A model generated the notes under the pieces. That model saw only the letters and a list, made by a program, of their open reading frames with translations, searched no databases and was not told the DNA's origin. From Pseudomonadota bacterium (GTDB lineage: Bacteria; Pseudomonadota; Alphaproteobacteria; Rhizobiales; Beijerinckiaceae): a stretch of DNA of 59,070 bases. Location of the stretch: contig JAEWKH010000147.1 of the NCBI GenBank assembly GCA_023386155.1, forward strand, positions 1-59,070, written 5' to 3'. This document shows positions 7,399-16,814 of this stretch, piece after piece; positions within the stretch are counted from its first letter, which is position 1, and each line of letters opens with the position of its first letter. The translations under genes were made by a program, and so were the position numbers.

Positions 7399-9170
7399 GC
7401 CTCGTGTCGCAAGAGCCCCAAACCGAATGGCAGGGTAAGAGCCAACCACAGAAGCGCGGCGTGCTCGGTCACGCCCGCGAGCTGTTTCGCCTGCGCCATG
7501 ACAAGAGCACGTCGCGCGTCGGCCTTGCCGCAGCCTGCTTCGTCGGCCTGTTCAGCCTCATCGGCGGTCGCCTGGTTTATCTTGCGGTGACGAGCGAGAA
7601 CACGAGCGAAGTGCGCCGTGCGGCTTCCTCCGAGATTTCCGCCGCGCGTCCCGACATCGTCGACCGCAACGGCGAGATTCTGGCCACCGACGTGAAGATG
7701 GTCTCGGTCTTCGCCGAGCCGCGCAACATCGTCGACAAGGACGAGGCGGTCGAACTGCTGACCGCCGTCCTGCCCGATCTCGACGCCACGGACCTGCGCA
7801 ACAAGCTCAGCACCAAGAAGGGCTTCGTCTGGGTCAAGCGTGAGATCACGCCGCGCCAGCAGGCGGAAGTGCATCGCCTCGGCATTCCCGGCATCGGGTT
7901 CCTGCCGGAGAACAAGCGCGTCTATCCGAACGCGGAGGCCGCCGCGCATGTCCTCGGCTTCGCCAACGTGGACAACGTGGGCATCGCCGGGATCGAGAAA
8001 TACATCGACAGCATGGGCCTGCAGGACCTCAACGGCGCGGGCTTCAATATCTCCGCGGCCGATCTCAAGCCCATTCAGCTCTCCCTTGATCTGCGGGTGC
8101 AGCACGCGCTGCGCGACGAGCTTGCCAAGGGCATGGCGAAGTTCAAGGCCAAGGCTACCGCCGGCGCGATCCTCGACGTGAACACCGGCGAGGTCATCGC
8201 CCTCGTGTCGCTGCCGGATTACGACCCCAACAACCCGGTCGACGCGCTCGACAAGGACCGGATCAACCGAATCAATGTCGGCGTGTTCGAGATGGGCTCG
8301 ACCTTCAAGGCGCTCACCGTCGCGATGGCGCTCGATTCCGGCAAGTACAACATCAACTCGACCTTCGATGCCCGCTCGGGCCTGCGCTACGGCCGCTTCA
8401 CCATCGGCGACTACCACCCCACGCGGCGCGTTCTCACCACGCCGGAAGTCTTCGTGCATTCCTCGAACATCGGCACGGCGCGCATGGCGCTCGGCATCGG
8501 CGTGGAGGGGCACAAGGCGTTCCTGCGCAAGATGGGCCAGCTCAGCCGTCTCGAAACCGAACTGCCGGAAAACGCCCTGCCGATCATCCCGCCGCGCTGG
8601 GGCGAGCTCAACACCATGACCATCGCCTTCGGCCACGGCCTCGCGGTCGCGCCGCTTCAGGCGCTCATGGCCGTGGGCGCTCTGGTCAATGGCGGCGTCA
8701 TGATCAAGCCGACCTTCCTGAAGCGCACGGAAGCGGAAGCGCGCCAGAATGCCATGCAGGTGCTCAAGCCGGAGACGAGCGAGGCCATGCGCTACGTGAT
8801 GCGCCTCAACGCGTCGGTGCCGGAAGGCTCGGCAAGCTCCTCCGCCATCGCGGGCTTCTTCGTGGGCGGCAAGACGGGCACCGCCGAGAAGGTGATCAAC
8901 GGCCGCTACTCGAAGAACAAGAACCTCACCACCTTCACGGCGGTGGTGCCGGCCGACAAGCCGAAATACGTTTTCCTCACCATCATGGACGAGCCGCAGG
9001 CGATCGAGGGAACCTACGGCTTCTCGACCGCGGGCTGGAACGCAGGGCCGGTGACCGGCAACATTGTCGAGCGCGTGGCGCCGCTGCTCGGCGTGCCGCC
9101 GCGCTTCGAGCCGCCGGCGCAGCCGTTCCCGCTCATGTCGCGCCTCGGCGCCTGGGGCAGCAACCGATGA
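7395..9170 (+). CDS. ftsI: Peptidoglycan D,D-transpeptidase FtsI (PBP3)
   Basis: The start is GTG 7395, overlapping the ftsL stop; another GTG at 7404 is possible. The 591-residue class B penicillin-binding protein has a cytoplasmic tail, a membrane helix near residues 40-65 (VGLAAACFVGLFSLIGGRLV), a dimerisation/pedestal domain starting R-P-D-I-V-D-R-N-G-E-I-L-A-T, and a transpeptidase domain. The active site is complete: S-T-F-K with Ser near residue 302, S-S-N near 356, and K-T-G-T-A-E-K near 493. It cross-links septal peptidoglycan together with FtsW. The stop overlaps the murE start by four bases. No PASTA domain is present. Confidence 0.97.
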   Translation: MSLVSQEPQTEWQGKSQPQKRGVLGHARELFRLRHDKSTSRVGLAAACFVGLFSLIGGRLVYLAVTSENTSEVRRAASSEISAARPDIVDRNGEILATDVKMVSVFAEPRNIVDKDEAVELLTAVLPDLDATDLRNKLSTKKGFVWVKREITPRQQAEVHRLGIPGIGFLPENKRVYPNAEAAAHVLGFANVDNVGIAGIEKYIDSMGLQDLNGAGFNISAADLKPIQLSLDLRVQHALRDELAKGMAKFKAKATAGAILDVNTGEVIALVSLPDYDPNNPVDALDKDRINRINVGVFEMGSTFKALTVAMALDSGKYNINSTFDARSGLRYGRFTIGDYHPTRRVLTTPEVFVHSSNIGTARMALGIGVEGHKAFLRKMGQLSRLETELPENALPIIPPRWGELNTMTIAFGHGLAVAPLQALMAVGALVNGGVMIKPTFLKRTEAEARQNAMQVLKPETSEAMRYVMRLNASVPEGSASSSAIAGFFVGGKTGTAEKVINGRYSKNKNLTTFTAVVPADKPKYVFLTIMDEPQAIEGTYGFSTAGWNAGPVTGNIVERVAPLLGVPPRFEPPAQPFPLMSRLGAWGSNR

Positions 9171-10636
9171 GCGCGCCTATGAAAAATCTCGGTGATCTTC
9201 TCGATCTCGCAGAGGGGCATGAGCATGCCCCTCTCGCCGTATCGAAGATCGCCTCCGACAGCCGCAAGGTGGAGCAGGGCACCCTGTTCTTCGCCGTGCC
9301 CGGCACGAAGGTGGACGGCATGAGCTTCGTGCCGCAGGCCGTTGCGGCCGGTGCCGTCGCCATCGTCGGCGAGGCCGCGCGCCCATCCGATCTGCCGGGC
9401 CATGTCGCCTATGTCCAGGTGAGCGACGTGCGCCGAGCCCTGGCGCTCGCGGCGGCACGCTTCTACCCGAGCCAGCCGGAGAAGGTCGTCGCCGTCACGG
9501 GCACGAGCGGCAAGAGCTCGGTGGCCGATTTCACGCGCCAGCTTTTTGCCCGCCTTGGCTACAAGTCCGCCAGCGTGGGCACGCTCGGCATCATCACGTC
9601 GGATGGCGCGGCCTATGGCTCGCTCACGACGCCGGACCCGATTTCCCTGCACGAGAGCTTCGACCGCCTAGCGCGTGACGGCGTCACGCGGCTCGCCATG
9701 GAGGCCTCCTCGCACGGCATCGACCAGCGCCGCCTCGACGGCGTGCGCCTTCAGGCGGCGGGCTTCACCAATCTCGGGCGCGATCACCTCGACTATCACG
9801 CCACGACCGAAGCCTATGCCAAGGCGAAGATGCGCCTGTTCGACACGCTTCTGCCCGGCGACGCGCCCGCCATCATCAATGCTGACGGCCCTTACGCGGA
9901 CGTGTTCCTGCAGGGCGCGCGCGATCGCGGATTGAGCCTCATCACGACAGGCAGAATGGGCGAGGCCCTTCGCCTCGTCGAGGCGCGGACCGAAGGCTTT
10001 GCGCAGGTGCTGACCATCGAGGCCTTCGGGAAAACCATCAGGACGACCCTGCCGCTTCTCGGGGCCTTCCAGGTCGAGAATGCCCTTGTGGCTGCGGGGC
10101 TCGTTCTTGCCGTCGAAGGCGAGGGCAGGGCGGAGGAGGTACTCGAAGGCTTCAAGTCCCTCAAGGGCGTCTCCGGCCGCCTGGAGCAGGTGGGCGAGAT
10201 CGATGGCGCGATCTGCATCGTCGATTACGCCCACAAGCCCGATGCGCTCGCCCACGTGCTCGATGCGCTTCGCCCCTTCGTGAAGGGCCGTCTCGTCTGC
10301 ATCGTCGGCTGCGGCGGCGACCGGGACCGGGGAAAGCGTCCGCTCATGGGACGCATTGCCTCGGAGAAGGCGGATGTGGTCATCGTCACGGACGATAATC
10401 CTCGCTCGGAGGACCCGGCGGCCATCCGCGCCGAGGTCATGAGCGGGGCTCCCGGCGCCCGCGAGATCGGCGACCGGGCCGAGGCCATCCGCACGGCCGT
10501 GAAGGAGCTTCGCGCGGGCGATATTCTGGTCGTGGCCGGCAAAGGCCATGAAACGGGCCAAATCATCGGCGACCGGACCCTGCCGTTCTCGGACCATGAC
10601 GAGGTCCGGGCGGCCATTGCGGAGAGGCAGGGATGA
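9167..10636 (+). CDS. murE: UDP-MurNAc-tripeptide synthetase MurE (meso-DAP adding)
   Basis: The 489-residue Mur ligase has an N-terminal UDP-binding domain (D-S-R-K-V at about 28-32), the ATP loop T-G-T-S-G-K-S-S near residue 110, the E-A-S-S-H-G-I-D-Q-R-R-L motif, and the C-terminal D-N-P-R-S-E-D-P motif near residue 410. D-N-P-R marks enzymes that add meso-diaminopimelate rather than lysine. It ligates meso-DAP to UDP-MurNAc-L-Ala-D-Glu in the cytoplasm. The start at 9167 overlaps the ftsI stop (ATGA), and its stop overlaps the murF start the same way. Confidence 0.97.
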   Translation: MSAPMKNLGDLLDLAEGHEHAPLAVSKIASDSRKVEQGTLFFAVPGTKVDGMSFVPQAVAAGAVAIVGEAARPSDLPGHVAYVQVSDVRRALALAAARFYPSQPEKVVAVTGTSGKSSVADFTRQLFARLGYKSASVGTLGIITSDGAAYGSLTTPDPISLHESFDRLARDGVTRLAMEASSHGIDQRRLDGVRLQAAGFTNLGRDHLDYHATTEAYAKAKMRLFDTLLPGDAPAIINADGPYADVFLQGARDRGLSLITTGRMGEALRLVEARTEGFAQVLTIEAFGKTIRTTLPLLGAFQVENALVAAGLVLAVEGEGRAEEVLEGFKSLKGVSGRLEQVGEIDGAICIVDYAHKPDALAHVLDALRPFVKGRLVCIVGCGGDRDRGKRPLMGRIASEKADVVIVTDDNPRSEDPAAIRAEVMSGAPGAREIGDRAEAIRTAVKELRAGDILVVAGKGHETGQIIGDRTLPFSDHDEVRAAIAERQG

Positions 10637-12066
10637 ATTCGCCCCTTTGGACCAGAGACGAGATCGCGGCCGCCACGGGCGCCCGCGTCGGCGCCGGCTT
10701 CGTGCAGGCGACGGGTGCGTCCATCGACACGCGCACGCTTGAGCCGGGCGATCTCTACTTCGCCATCAGGGGCGACGTGCATGACGGCCACGATTTCGTG
10801 TCCGCGGCCCTGGAAAAGGGCGCGGCGGCGGCCGTCGTGTCCGAGGAAAAGGCTCCTGCCTTCGCAGGCTCCGACAGGCTCATCGTCGTGCCGGACGTGC
10901 TCGATGCCATGCGCCGGATGGGCCGTTCCGCGCGCAAGCGCACGGATGCGAAGATCGTCGCGATCACGGGCTCCGTCGGCAAGACCGGCACGAAGGAGGC
11001 CATGCGGCTCGCGCTGGCAGGGCAGGGCGCGACCCACGCGTCGGTGGCTTCCTACAACAATCATTGGGGCGTGCCGCTGACCCTCGCCCGCATGCCGCGC
11101 GAGACCGCCTTCGGCGTGTTCGAGATCGGCATGAACCACGCCTATGAGATCCTGCCTCTGACGGAAATGGTGCGCCCGCATGTGGCGGTGATCACCACCG
11201 TCGAGCCGGTCCATATCGAGTTCTTCCCGTCGCTGTGGGGCATCGCCGACGCGAAGGGCGAGATCTTTTCCGGGTTGGAGCCCGGCGGCACGGCGGTCAT
11301 CAGCCGCGACAGCGCCTATTTCGAGCGCATGCGCGCCCATGCCCATGCCTCCGCGGCGGGCCGCGTGATCACTTTCGGCGAGCACGAGTCGGCGGATGTC
11401 CGCGCCCACCGGATCATCGTGAAGCCCGATCACTCCGTCGTCGACGCCACGATCTTCGGCCAGCCCCTGACCTACAGGATCGGCACGGCGGGTCGGCACA
11501 TCGCGCTCAATTCCCTGAGCGTGCTCGCGGCCTCCCACGCGCTTGGCGCCGATATCGCGCTCGTGGCGCTCTCCTTCGCCGAGCTCAAGCCTCCGGTGGG
11601 CCGTGGCGAGCGGACGATGCTCTCCATCGGGGAGAGCGAGGCGCTCCTGATCGACGAGAGCTACAATGCCAATCCGGCCTCCATGCGCGCGGCGCTCGCC
11701 AATCTCGGCGCCGTCGAGCTCGGTCGCGGCGCGCGGCGGGTCGTGGTGCTGGGCGACATGAAGGAACTGGGCGAGACGGGCCCGCGCCTGCATGCGGAGC
11801 TGGCGGAAGCCATCGAGGCCAACAGGATCGACCTGGTCTTCGCCGCCGGTCCCCTGATGCAGAACCTCGTCGACGCCCTGCCGAAGGCCAAGGTCGTGGC
11901 CCACGCGCAGACCTCCGCCGAGCTGGTCGATGCGGTCTGCGCGGCTGTGCGTCCCGGCGATGCCATTACGGTCAAGGGCTCCCTCAGCATGAAGATGGCC
12001 CTGGTTGTCAAAGCCTTGAAAGAACGTTACGGCGCGAGCCCGGCGGCCCACGCGCTGAAAGGATGA
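10633..12066 (+). CDS. murF: UDP-MurNAc-tripeptide-D-Ala-D-Ala ligase MurF
   Basis: The 477-residue Mur ligase shows S-I-D-T-R-T-L-E-P-G-D-L-Y-F-A near residues 30-45, the P-loop T-G-S-V-G-K-T-G-T-K near 112-122, the Y-N-N-H-W-G-V-P-L-T-L motif, and D-E-S-Y-N-A-N-P-A-S-M near 340. These are MurF hallmarks. It adds the D-Ala-D-Ala made by the ddl product to give the UDP-MurNAc-pentapeptide used by MraY. It is coupled to murE by an ATGA overlap, and mraY begins three bases after its stop. Confidence 0.97.
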   Translation: MNSPLWTRDEIAAATGARVGAGFVQATGASIDTRTLEPGDLYFAIRGDVHDGHDFVSAALEKGAAAAVVSEEKAPAFAGSDRLIVVPDVLDAMRRMGRSARKRTDAKIVAITGSVGKTGTKEAMRLALAGQGATHASVASYNNHWGVPLTLARMPRETAFGVFEIGMNHAYEILPLTEMVRPHVAVITTVEPVHIEFFPSLWGIADAKGEIFSGLEPGGTAVISRDSAYFERMRAHAHASAAGRVITFGEHESADVRAHRIIVKPDHSVVDATIFGQPLTYRIGTAGRHIALNSLSVLAASHALGADIALVALSFAELKPPVGRGERTMLSIGESEALLIDESYNANPASMRAALANLGAVELGRGARRVVVLGDMKELGETGPRLHAELAEAIEANRIDLVFAAGPLMQNLVDALPKAKVVAHAQTSAELVDAVCAAVRPGDAITVKGSLSMKMALVVKALKERYGASPAAHALKG

Positions 12067-12069
12067 TCG

Positions 12070-13155
12070 ATGTTAACCTGGTTGGCTGAGCTCAGCCCCT
12101 ATTTCAGCCCCCTCAATATCTTCCGCTACATCACGTTCCGCACCGGCGGCGCGACGGCGACCGCCTTGCTGATCGTCTTCCTGTTCGGGCCGTGGATGAT
12201 CTCGCTCCTGCGCCTGCGCCAGGGCAAGGGGCAGCCGATCCGCGAGGACGGGCCGCAATCGCATCTGCTGACCAAGCGCGGCACGCCCACCATGGGCGGC
12301 CTGATGATCCTCGCGGGCGTGCTGATCTCGACCCTGCTCTGGGCCAACCTCGAAAACCACTATGTCTGGATCGTGATGTTCGTCACCCTGGGCTTCGGGG
12401 CCATCGGGTTCTACGACGATTACCTGAAAGTCACGAAGCAGTCGCACAAGGGCTTCTCCGGCCGCTCGCGCCTGGCCATCGAGGCGCTGATCGCGGCGGT
12501 TGCCTGCATCGCCATTTCCTACATGGCGACGCCGGGCCTCGCCAACAAGCTGGCGCTGCCGTTCTCGAAGGACCTGATCTTCAATCTCGGCTGGTTCTAC
12601 ATCGTCTTCGCCGGCTTCGTGATCGTCGGCGCCGGCAATGCGGTGAACATCACCGACGGCCTCGACGGCCTCGCCATCGTGCCGGTCATGATCGCGGCCG
12701 GAACCTTCGGCTTCATCGCCTACCTGACCGGCAACGCGGTGTTCTCCAACTACCTGCAGATCCACTTCGTGCCCGGCACCGGCGAGCTCGCGGTGATCTG
12801 CGGCGCGCTCATCGGCGCGGGCCTCGGCTTCCTCTGGTTCAATGCGCCCCCGGCCCAGATCTTCATGGGCGACACGGGCTCGCTCGCCCTCGGCGGCCTT
12901 CTCGGCACCGTCGCGGTGGCGGCCAAGCACGAGTTCGTCCTCGCCATTGTCGGCGGCCTCTTCGTGCTGGAGATCCTGTCCGTCATCATCCAGGTCGCGT
13001 CGTTCAAGCTCACGGGCAAGCGCGTCTTCAAGATGGCGCCGATCCACCACCATTTCGAGCAGCTGGGCTGGACCGAGCCGCAGGTCGTGATCCGCTTCTG
13101 GATCATCGCCGTCGTGCTGGCGCTCACCGGCCTCGCCACCCTCAAGCTGCGGTAA
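12070..13155 (+). CDS. mraY: Phospho-MurNAc-pentapeptide transferase MraY
   Basis: This 361-residue polytopic membrane enzyme has about ten hydrophobic helices. Conserved loops are visible: Q-P-I-R-E-D-G-P-Q-S-H near residue 57, K-R-G-T-P-T-M-G-G, F-Y-D-D-Y-L-K with the catalytic Asp pair near 116, N-I-T-D-G-L-D-G-L near 194, and M-A-P-I-H-H-H-F-E near 320. It transfers phospho-MurNAc-pentapeptide to undecaprenyl phosphate, forming lipid I; the carrier is regenerated by UppP, encoded at 34275-35072. It sits between murF (three-base gap) and murD (four-base gap), the standard order. Confidence 0.98.
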   Translation: MLTWLAELSPYFSPLNIFRYITFRTGGATATALLIVFLFGPWMISLLRLRQGKGQPIREDGPQSHLLTKRGTPTMGGLMILAGVLISTLLWANLENHYVWIVMFVTLGFGAIGFYDDYLKVTKQSHKGFSGRSRLAIEALIAAVACIAISYMATPGLANKLALPFSKDLIFNLGWFYIVFAGFVIVGAGNAVNITDGLDGLAIVPVMIAAGTFGFIAYLTGNAVFSNYLQIHFVPGTGELAVICGALIGAGLGFLWFNAPPAQIFMGDTGSLALGGLLGTVAVAAKHEFVLAIVGGLFVLEILSVIIQVASFKLTGKRVFKMAPIHHHFEQLGWTEPQVVIRFWIIAVVLALTGLATLKLR

Positions 13156-13159
13156 GCGC

Positions 13160-14551
13160 ATGATCCCCGTCACCACCTTCGCAGGCAGAACGGTCGCTCT
13201 CTTCGGCCTCGGCGGGTCGGGGCTGGCGACGGCGCTTGCCCTCAAGGAGGGCGGGGCGCATGTGGTCGCCTGCGACGACAACCCGGCGAAGATGGACGAG
13301 GCCAGGGCGAAGGGCATCGAGACGGGCGATCTGCGCAAGGCCGACTGGTCGCGCTTCTCGTCCCTCATCCTCTCGCCCGGCGTGCCGCTGACCCATCCCG
13401 AGCCGCACTGGTCGGCGAAGCTCGCGAAGGAAGCAGGCGTCGAGATCATCGGCGACATCGAGCTGTTCTGCCGCGAGCGGGCGAAGATCGCGCCGAACGC
13501 ACCTTTCGTGGCCATTACCGGCACCAACGGCAAGTCCACCACGACGGCCCTCGTCGCGCATATCCTGCGCGAAGCCGGCCGCGACGTGCAGATGGGCGGC
13601 AATATCGGCACCGCCATCCTCTCGCTGGAGCCGCCGTCGGACAACCGTATCCACGTGATCGAGTGCTCGTCGTTCCAGATCGATCTCGCGCCCTCGCTCG
13701 CGCCCACCATCGGCGTTCATCTCAACCTGTCGCCCGATCATATCGACCGGCACGGCACGATGGAGCTCTATGCGGCGATCAAGGAGCGGCTGGTGGCGAA
13801 GGCGGGGCTCGCCGTCATCGGCGTCGACGATCCGATGAGCCGGGCCATCGCCGAGGCCTGCGAGGCGAAGGGCGTGAACGTCGCCCGCATCTCGGTCGAG
13901 CCGCTGAGCGCCAAGGGCGTCTTCGCGGACGGCGAGACGCTCGTCGGGGTAACGGCAACCGATGCCGCTCCCGTCGCCAGCCTGTCGGGCATCGGCTCGC
14001 TGCGCGGCGCGCACAATGCGCAGAACGCCGCCGCGGCCGTCGCGATCGCCCTGGCGCTGAACGTTTCGCCCGAGGCCGTTCGCTCGGGTCTCCATACCTT
14101 CCCCGGTCTGCCGCATCGCATGGAGGAGGTCGGGCGCATCCGCGATGTCCTCTTCATCAACGATTCCAAGGCCACCAACGCGGATTCGACCGAGAAGGCG
14201 CTGAAGTCCTTCGACGACATCCTCTGGATCCTCGGCGGCAAGGCGAAGGACGGCGGCATCGAGCCGCTGAAGGAATACTTCCCGAAGATCCGCAAGGCCT
14301 ACCTCATCGGCGCGGCTGCGGAGGAATTCGCCAGGACACTCGGCGCGGACGTTCCGCATGTTCAGTGCGGAACCCTCGACAAGGCGGTGGAGCAGGCGGC
14401 CTCCGATGCGCAGGCGCTCGGCGTGCCCGCCGTGGTGCTGCTGTCGCCGGCCTGTGCGTCCTACGATCAGTTTCCGAACTATGAAGTGCGCGGAAACCAT
14501 TTCCGCGATCTGGTCCGGGCCTTGCCCGGACTTGAAGCCAAGGGGGCTTGA
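13160..14551 (+). CDS. murD: UDP-MurNAc-L-alanine--D-glutamate ligase MurD
   Basis: The 463-residue protein begins with a Rossmann-like motif (V-A-L-F-G-L-G-G-S-G-L-A-T) and has the ATP loop T-G-T-N-G-K-S-T-T near residue 118. It also has H-L-N-L-S-P-D-H-I-D-R-H near 193, the substrate motif L-P-H-R-M-E near 318, and N-D-S-K-A-T-N-A-D near 333. It adds D-glutamate to UDP-MurNAc-L-Ala. Start ATG 13160 lies four bases after the mraY stop. The stop overlaps the upstream TTG alternative of ftsW, and the AGGGGG within its last codons serves as the ftsW ribosome-binding site. Confidence 0.97.
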   Translation: MIPVTTFAGRTVALFGLGGSGLATALALKEGGAHVVACDDNPAKMDEARAKGIETGDLRKADWSRFSSLILSPGVPLTHPEPHWSAKLAKEAGVEIIGDIELFCRERAKIAPNAPFVAITGTNGKSTTTALVAHILREAGRDVQMGGNIGTAILSLEPPSDNRIHVIECSSFQIDLAPSLAPTIGVHLNLSPDHIDRHGTMELYAAIKERLVAKAGLAVIGVDDPMSRAIAEACEAKGVNVARISVEPLSAKGVFADGETLVGVTATDAAPVASLSGIGSLRGAHNAQNAAAAVAIALALNVSPEAVRSGLHTFPGLPHRMEEVGRIRDVLFINDSKATNADSTEKALKSFDDILWILGGKAKDGGIEPLKEYFPKIRKAYLIGAAAEEFARTLGADVPHVQCGTLDKAVEQAASDAQALGVPAVVLLSPACASYDQFPNYEVRGNHFRDLVRALPGLEAKGA

Positions 14552-14553
14552 AG

Positions 14554-15699
14554 ATGGTGTCACGCGCGGAACGCTCGGCCTTCGGCGATTGGTGGTGGAC
14601 TGTCGACCGCCTGCTTCTCGCGGGCCTCGCCATCCTCATGCTGGCCGGCCTCGTCTTTCTCATGGCGGGCGGCCCGCCCGTCGCGGAGCGCCTCGGGCTC
14701 TCCACGTTCCATTTCGTGAACCGGCAGGTGATGTTCCTCATCCCGGCGCTGCTCATCATGATCCCGGTCTCGTTCCTGTCGCTGCGCCACATCCGGCGCC
14801 TGGCGCTGGTGGTTTACGCAATCGGCATGGCGCTGATCCTGCTGGCGTTCCAGTACGGGCCCGAGATCAAGGGCGCCCATCGCTGGATCATGATCGGCCC
14901 GCTCGGCCTGCAGCCCTCCGAATTCGTGAAGCCCGCCTTCGTGGTGCTCTCCGCCTGGGCCTTCTCGGAGGGCGCGCGGCGCAAGGACGTGCCGGGCACG
15001 CTGCTTGCGTTCCTTCTCCTGCCCGCCACCATCGTGCCGCTCATCCTCCAGCCCGATTTCGGCCAGACCATGCTGGTCACCATCGTGTGGTGCGGCCTGT
15101 TCTTCATCGCCGGCCTGCACTGGTTCTGGGTGATGGGGCTGGGCGGCGCGGGCCTCGTCGGCATCGTGGCGGCCTATGAGTTCCTGCCGCACGTGCGCGC
15201 CCGCATCGAGCGCTTCCTCGACAAGGATTCCGGCGACACCTTCCAGGTCGACACGGCCATGGAATCCTTCTCCCGCGGCGGCTGGCTCGGCCGCGGCCCG
15301 GGCGAAGGCACGGTCAAGCGCATCCTGCCCGATGCGCATACCGACTTCATCTTCGCCGTCACGGCGGAGGAGTTCGGCATCGTCGTCTGCATCGCGCTGC
15401 TGCTGGTCTTCGCCTTCATCGTGCTGCGCGGCCTGTCGCTCGCGCGCCGCAGCGAGGACGCGTTCTGCCGCCTCGCGGCCACGGGCCTCATCTTCATGTT
15501 CGGCCTGCAGGCCTGCATCAACATGATGGTGAACGTCCACCTCATGCCCGCCAAGGGCATGACGCTGCCCTTCATCTCCTATGGCGGATCGTCGCTGCTG
15601 TCGCTCGCGCTCGGCATGGGCTTCCTCATCGCGCTGACGAGGCGGCGCCCGCGGGCCGAGATGATGGACAGCCTCAACCAGGACTGGCCGCGCGGATGA
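14554..15699 (+). CDS. ftsW: Septal peptidoglycan polymerase FtsW (SEDS)
   Basis: The start is placed at ATG 14554, seven bases after AGGGGG, in preference to an in-frame TTG at 14548 that overlaps the murD stop. The 381-residue protein has about ten membrane helices and SEDS landmarks: G-A-H-R-W-I near residue 109, Q-P-S-E-F-V-K-P, Q-P-D-F-G-Q-T-M with the catalytic Asp, G-P-G-E-G-T-V-K, and P-D-A-H-T-D-F-I-F-A-V near 260, then P-F-I-S-Y-G-G-S. FtsW polymerises lipid II at the septum in a complex with FtsI. It overlaps murG by four bases. Confidence 0.96.
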   Translation: MVSRAERSAFGDWWWTVDRLLLAGLAILMLAGLVFLMAGGPPVAERLGLSTFHFVNRQVMFLIPALLIMIPVSFLSLRHIRRLALVVYAIGMALILLAFQYGPEIKGAHRWIMIGPLGLQPSEFVKPAFVVLSAWAFSEGARRKDVPGTLLAFLLLPATIVPLILQPDFGQTMLVTIVWCGLFFIAGLHWFWVMGLGGAGLVGIVAAYEFLPHVRARIERFLDKDSGDTFQVDTAMESFSRGGWLGRGPGEGTVKRILPDAHTDFIFAVTAEEFGIVVCIALLLVFAFIVLRGLSLARRSEDAFCRLAATGLIFMFGLQACINMMVNVHLMPAKGMTLPFISYGGSSLLSLALGMGFLIALTRRRPRAEMMDSLNQDWPRG

Positions 15700-16814
15700 C
15701 GTCTCCTCTCATCCTCCTGACCGCCGGCGGCACCGGCGGTCATCTTTTTCCGGCCGAAGCGCTGGCCAACGCCCTGAAGGCGTCCGGCGCGAAGGTGGCG
15801 CTCGCCACCGACAAGCGCGCCAACGCCTATGCGGGCTCGTTCCCGGCCGACGAGATCGTCGAGATTCCCTCCGCGACGCCCTCCGGCCGCTCGGTGCCGC
15901 AGATGGCGAAGGCGGCGCTGCTGCTGGGGCACGGGATGTTGAAATCGGCGGCCCTCATCCGGCAGATGAAGCCCGCCGCCGTCGTGGGCTTCGGCGGCTA
16001 TCCGACCGTGCCGCCGGTGCTGGCAGCTTCCTTCCTCAAGGTGCCGACGGTGATCCACGAGGCGAACGGCGTCATGGGGCGCGCCAACCGCCTGCTCGCC
16101 CGCCGCGCCACCGTGATCGCGACAGGCTTCGCCAGCATCAAGGGCATTCCCGCGAACATACCCGGCAGGGTCGTCCACACGGGCAATCCGATCCGGCCCG
16201 CGGTGCTGGAGGCCGCCAAGCAACCCTATCCGCCCCTAGGCCCCGACGGAAAGCTCCGCCTCCTCGTGGTGGGCGGCAGCCAGGGCGCGCGGGTGATGAG
16301 CGACGTGGTGCCGCCGGCCATCGCGCTTCTGTCGCCGGACCTGCGGGCGCGCCTCGTCGTCACCCAGCAGGCGCGGGGAGAGGACCTGGACCGGGTTCGC
16401 GACCATTACCGCAGCCTGAATGTGGAATTCGAGGCCGAGCCCTTCTTCAAGGACCTGCCGCACCGGCTAGCCCAGGCCCATCTCGTGGTTTCCCGCTCAG
16501 GGGCCTCGACGGTGGCGGAGCTCGCCGTGATCGGTCGTCCGTCGATCCTCGTGCCCCTGCCGGGCTCCCTCGACCAGGACCAGGCGGCCAACGCCAAAAC
16601 CCTCGGAGATCTGGGCGCTGCCATCGTTTGTCCGCAATCGGACTTCACCCCTGAGCGGCTGGCAGACGAAATCCGGCTCTCTTTTCAAGAGCCTGACCGC
16701 TTGACCAGAGCCGCCGCTGCCGCACATAGCGCCAGCATCACGGATGCCGCGGAGCGTCTGGCGCACGTCGTCCTCACCCTCATGTCCTCGAGCAATAACG
16801 GAAAAAACCTATGA
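15696..16814 (+). CDS. murG: Lipid II synthase MurG (GlcNAc transferase)
   Basis: The 372-residue GT-B glycosyltransferase has the N-terminal loop L-T-A-G-G-T-G-G-H-L-F-P-A near residues 8-19, V-G-F-G-G-Y-P-T-V-P-P near 94, H-E-A-N-G-V-M-G-R-A-N, the second nucleotide-sugar loop V-V-G-G-S-Q-G-A-R near 192, and the acceptor segment S-R-S-G-A-S-T-V-A-E near 268. It transfers GlcNAc from UDP-GlcNAc to lipid I at the inner face of the membrane. It overlaps ftsW upstream and murC downstream by four bases each. Confidence 0.97.
   Translation: MTSPLILLTAGGTGGHLFPAEALANALKASGAKVALATDKRANAYAGSFPADEIVEIPSATPSGRSVPQMAKAALLLGHGMLKSAALIRQMKPAAVVGFGGYPTVPPVLAASFLKVPTVIHEANGVMGRANRLLARRATVIATGFASIKGIPANIPGRVVHTGNPIRPAVLEAAKQPYPPLGPDGKLRLLVVGGSQGARVMSDVVPPAIALLSPDLRARLVVTQQARGEDLDRVRDHYRSLNVEFEAEPFFKDLPHRLAQAHLVVSRSGASTVAELAVIGRPSILVPLPGSLDQDQAANAKTLGDLGAAIVCPQSDFTPERLADEIRLSFQEPDRLTRAAAAAHSASITDAAERLAHVVLTLMSSSNNGKNL

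Noticed and set aside
12073..14563. Long minus-strand frames across mraY and murD
   Set aside because: The plus-strand genes are certain. The antisense translations have low-complexity charged composition and no ribosome-binding sites.
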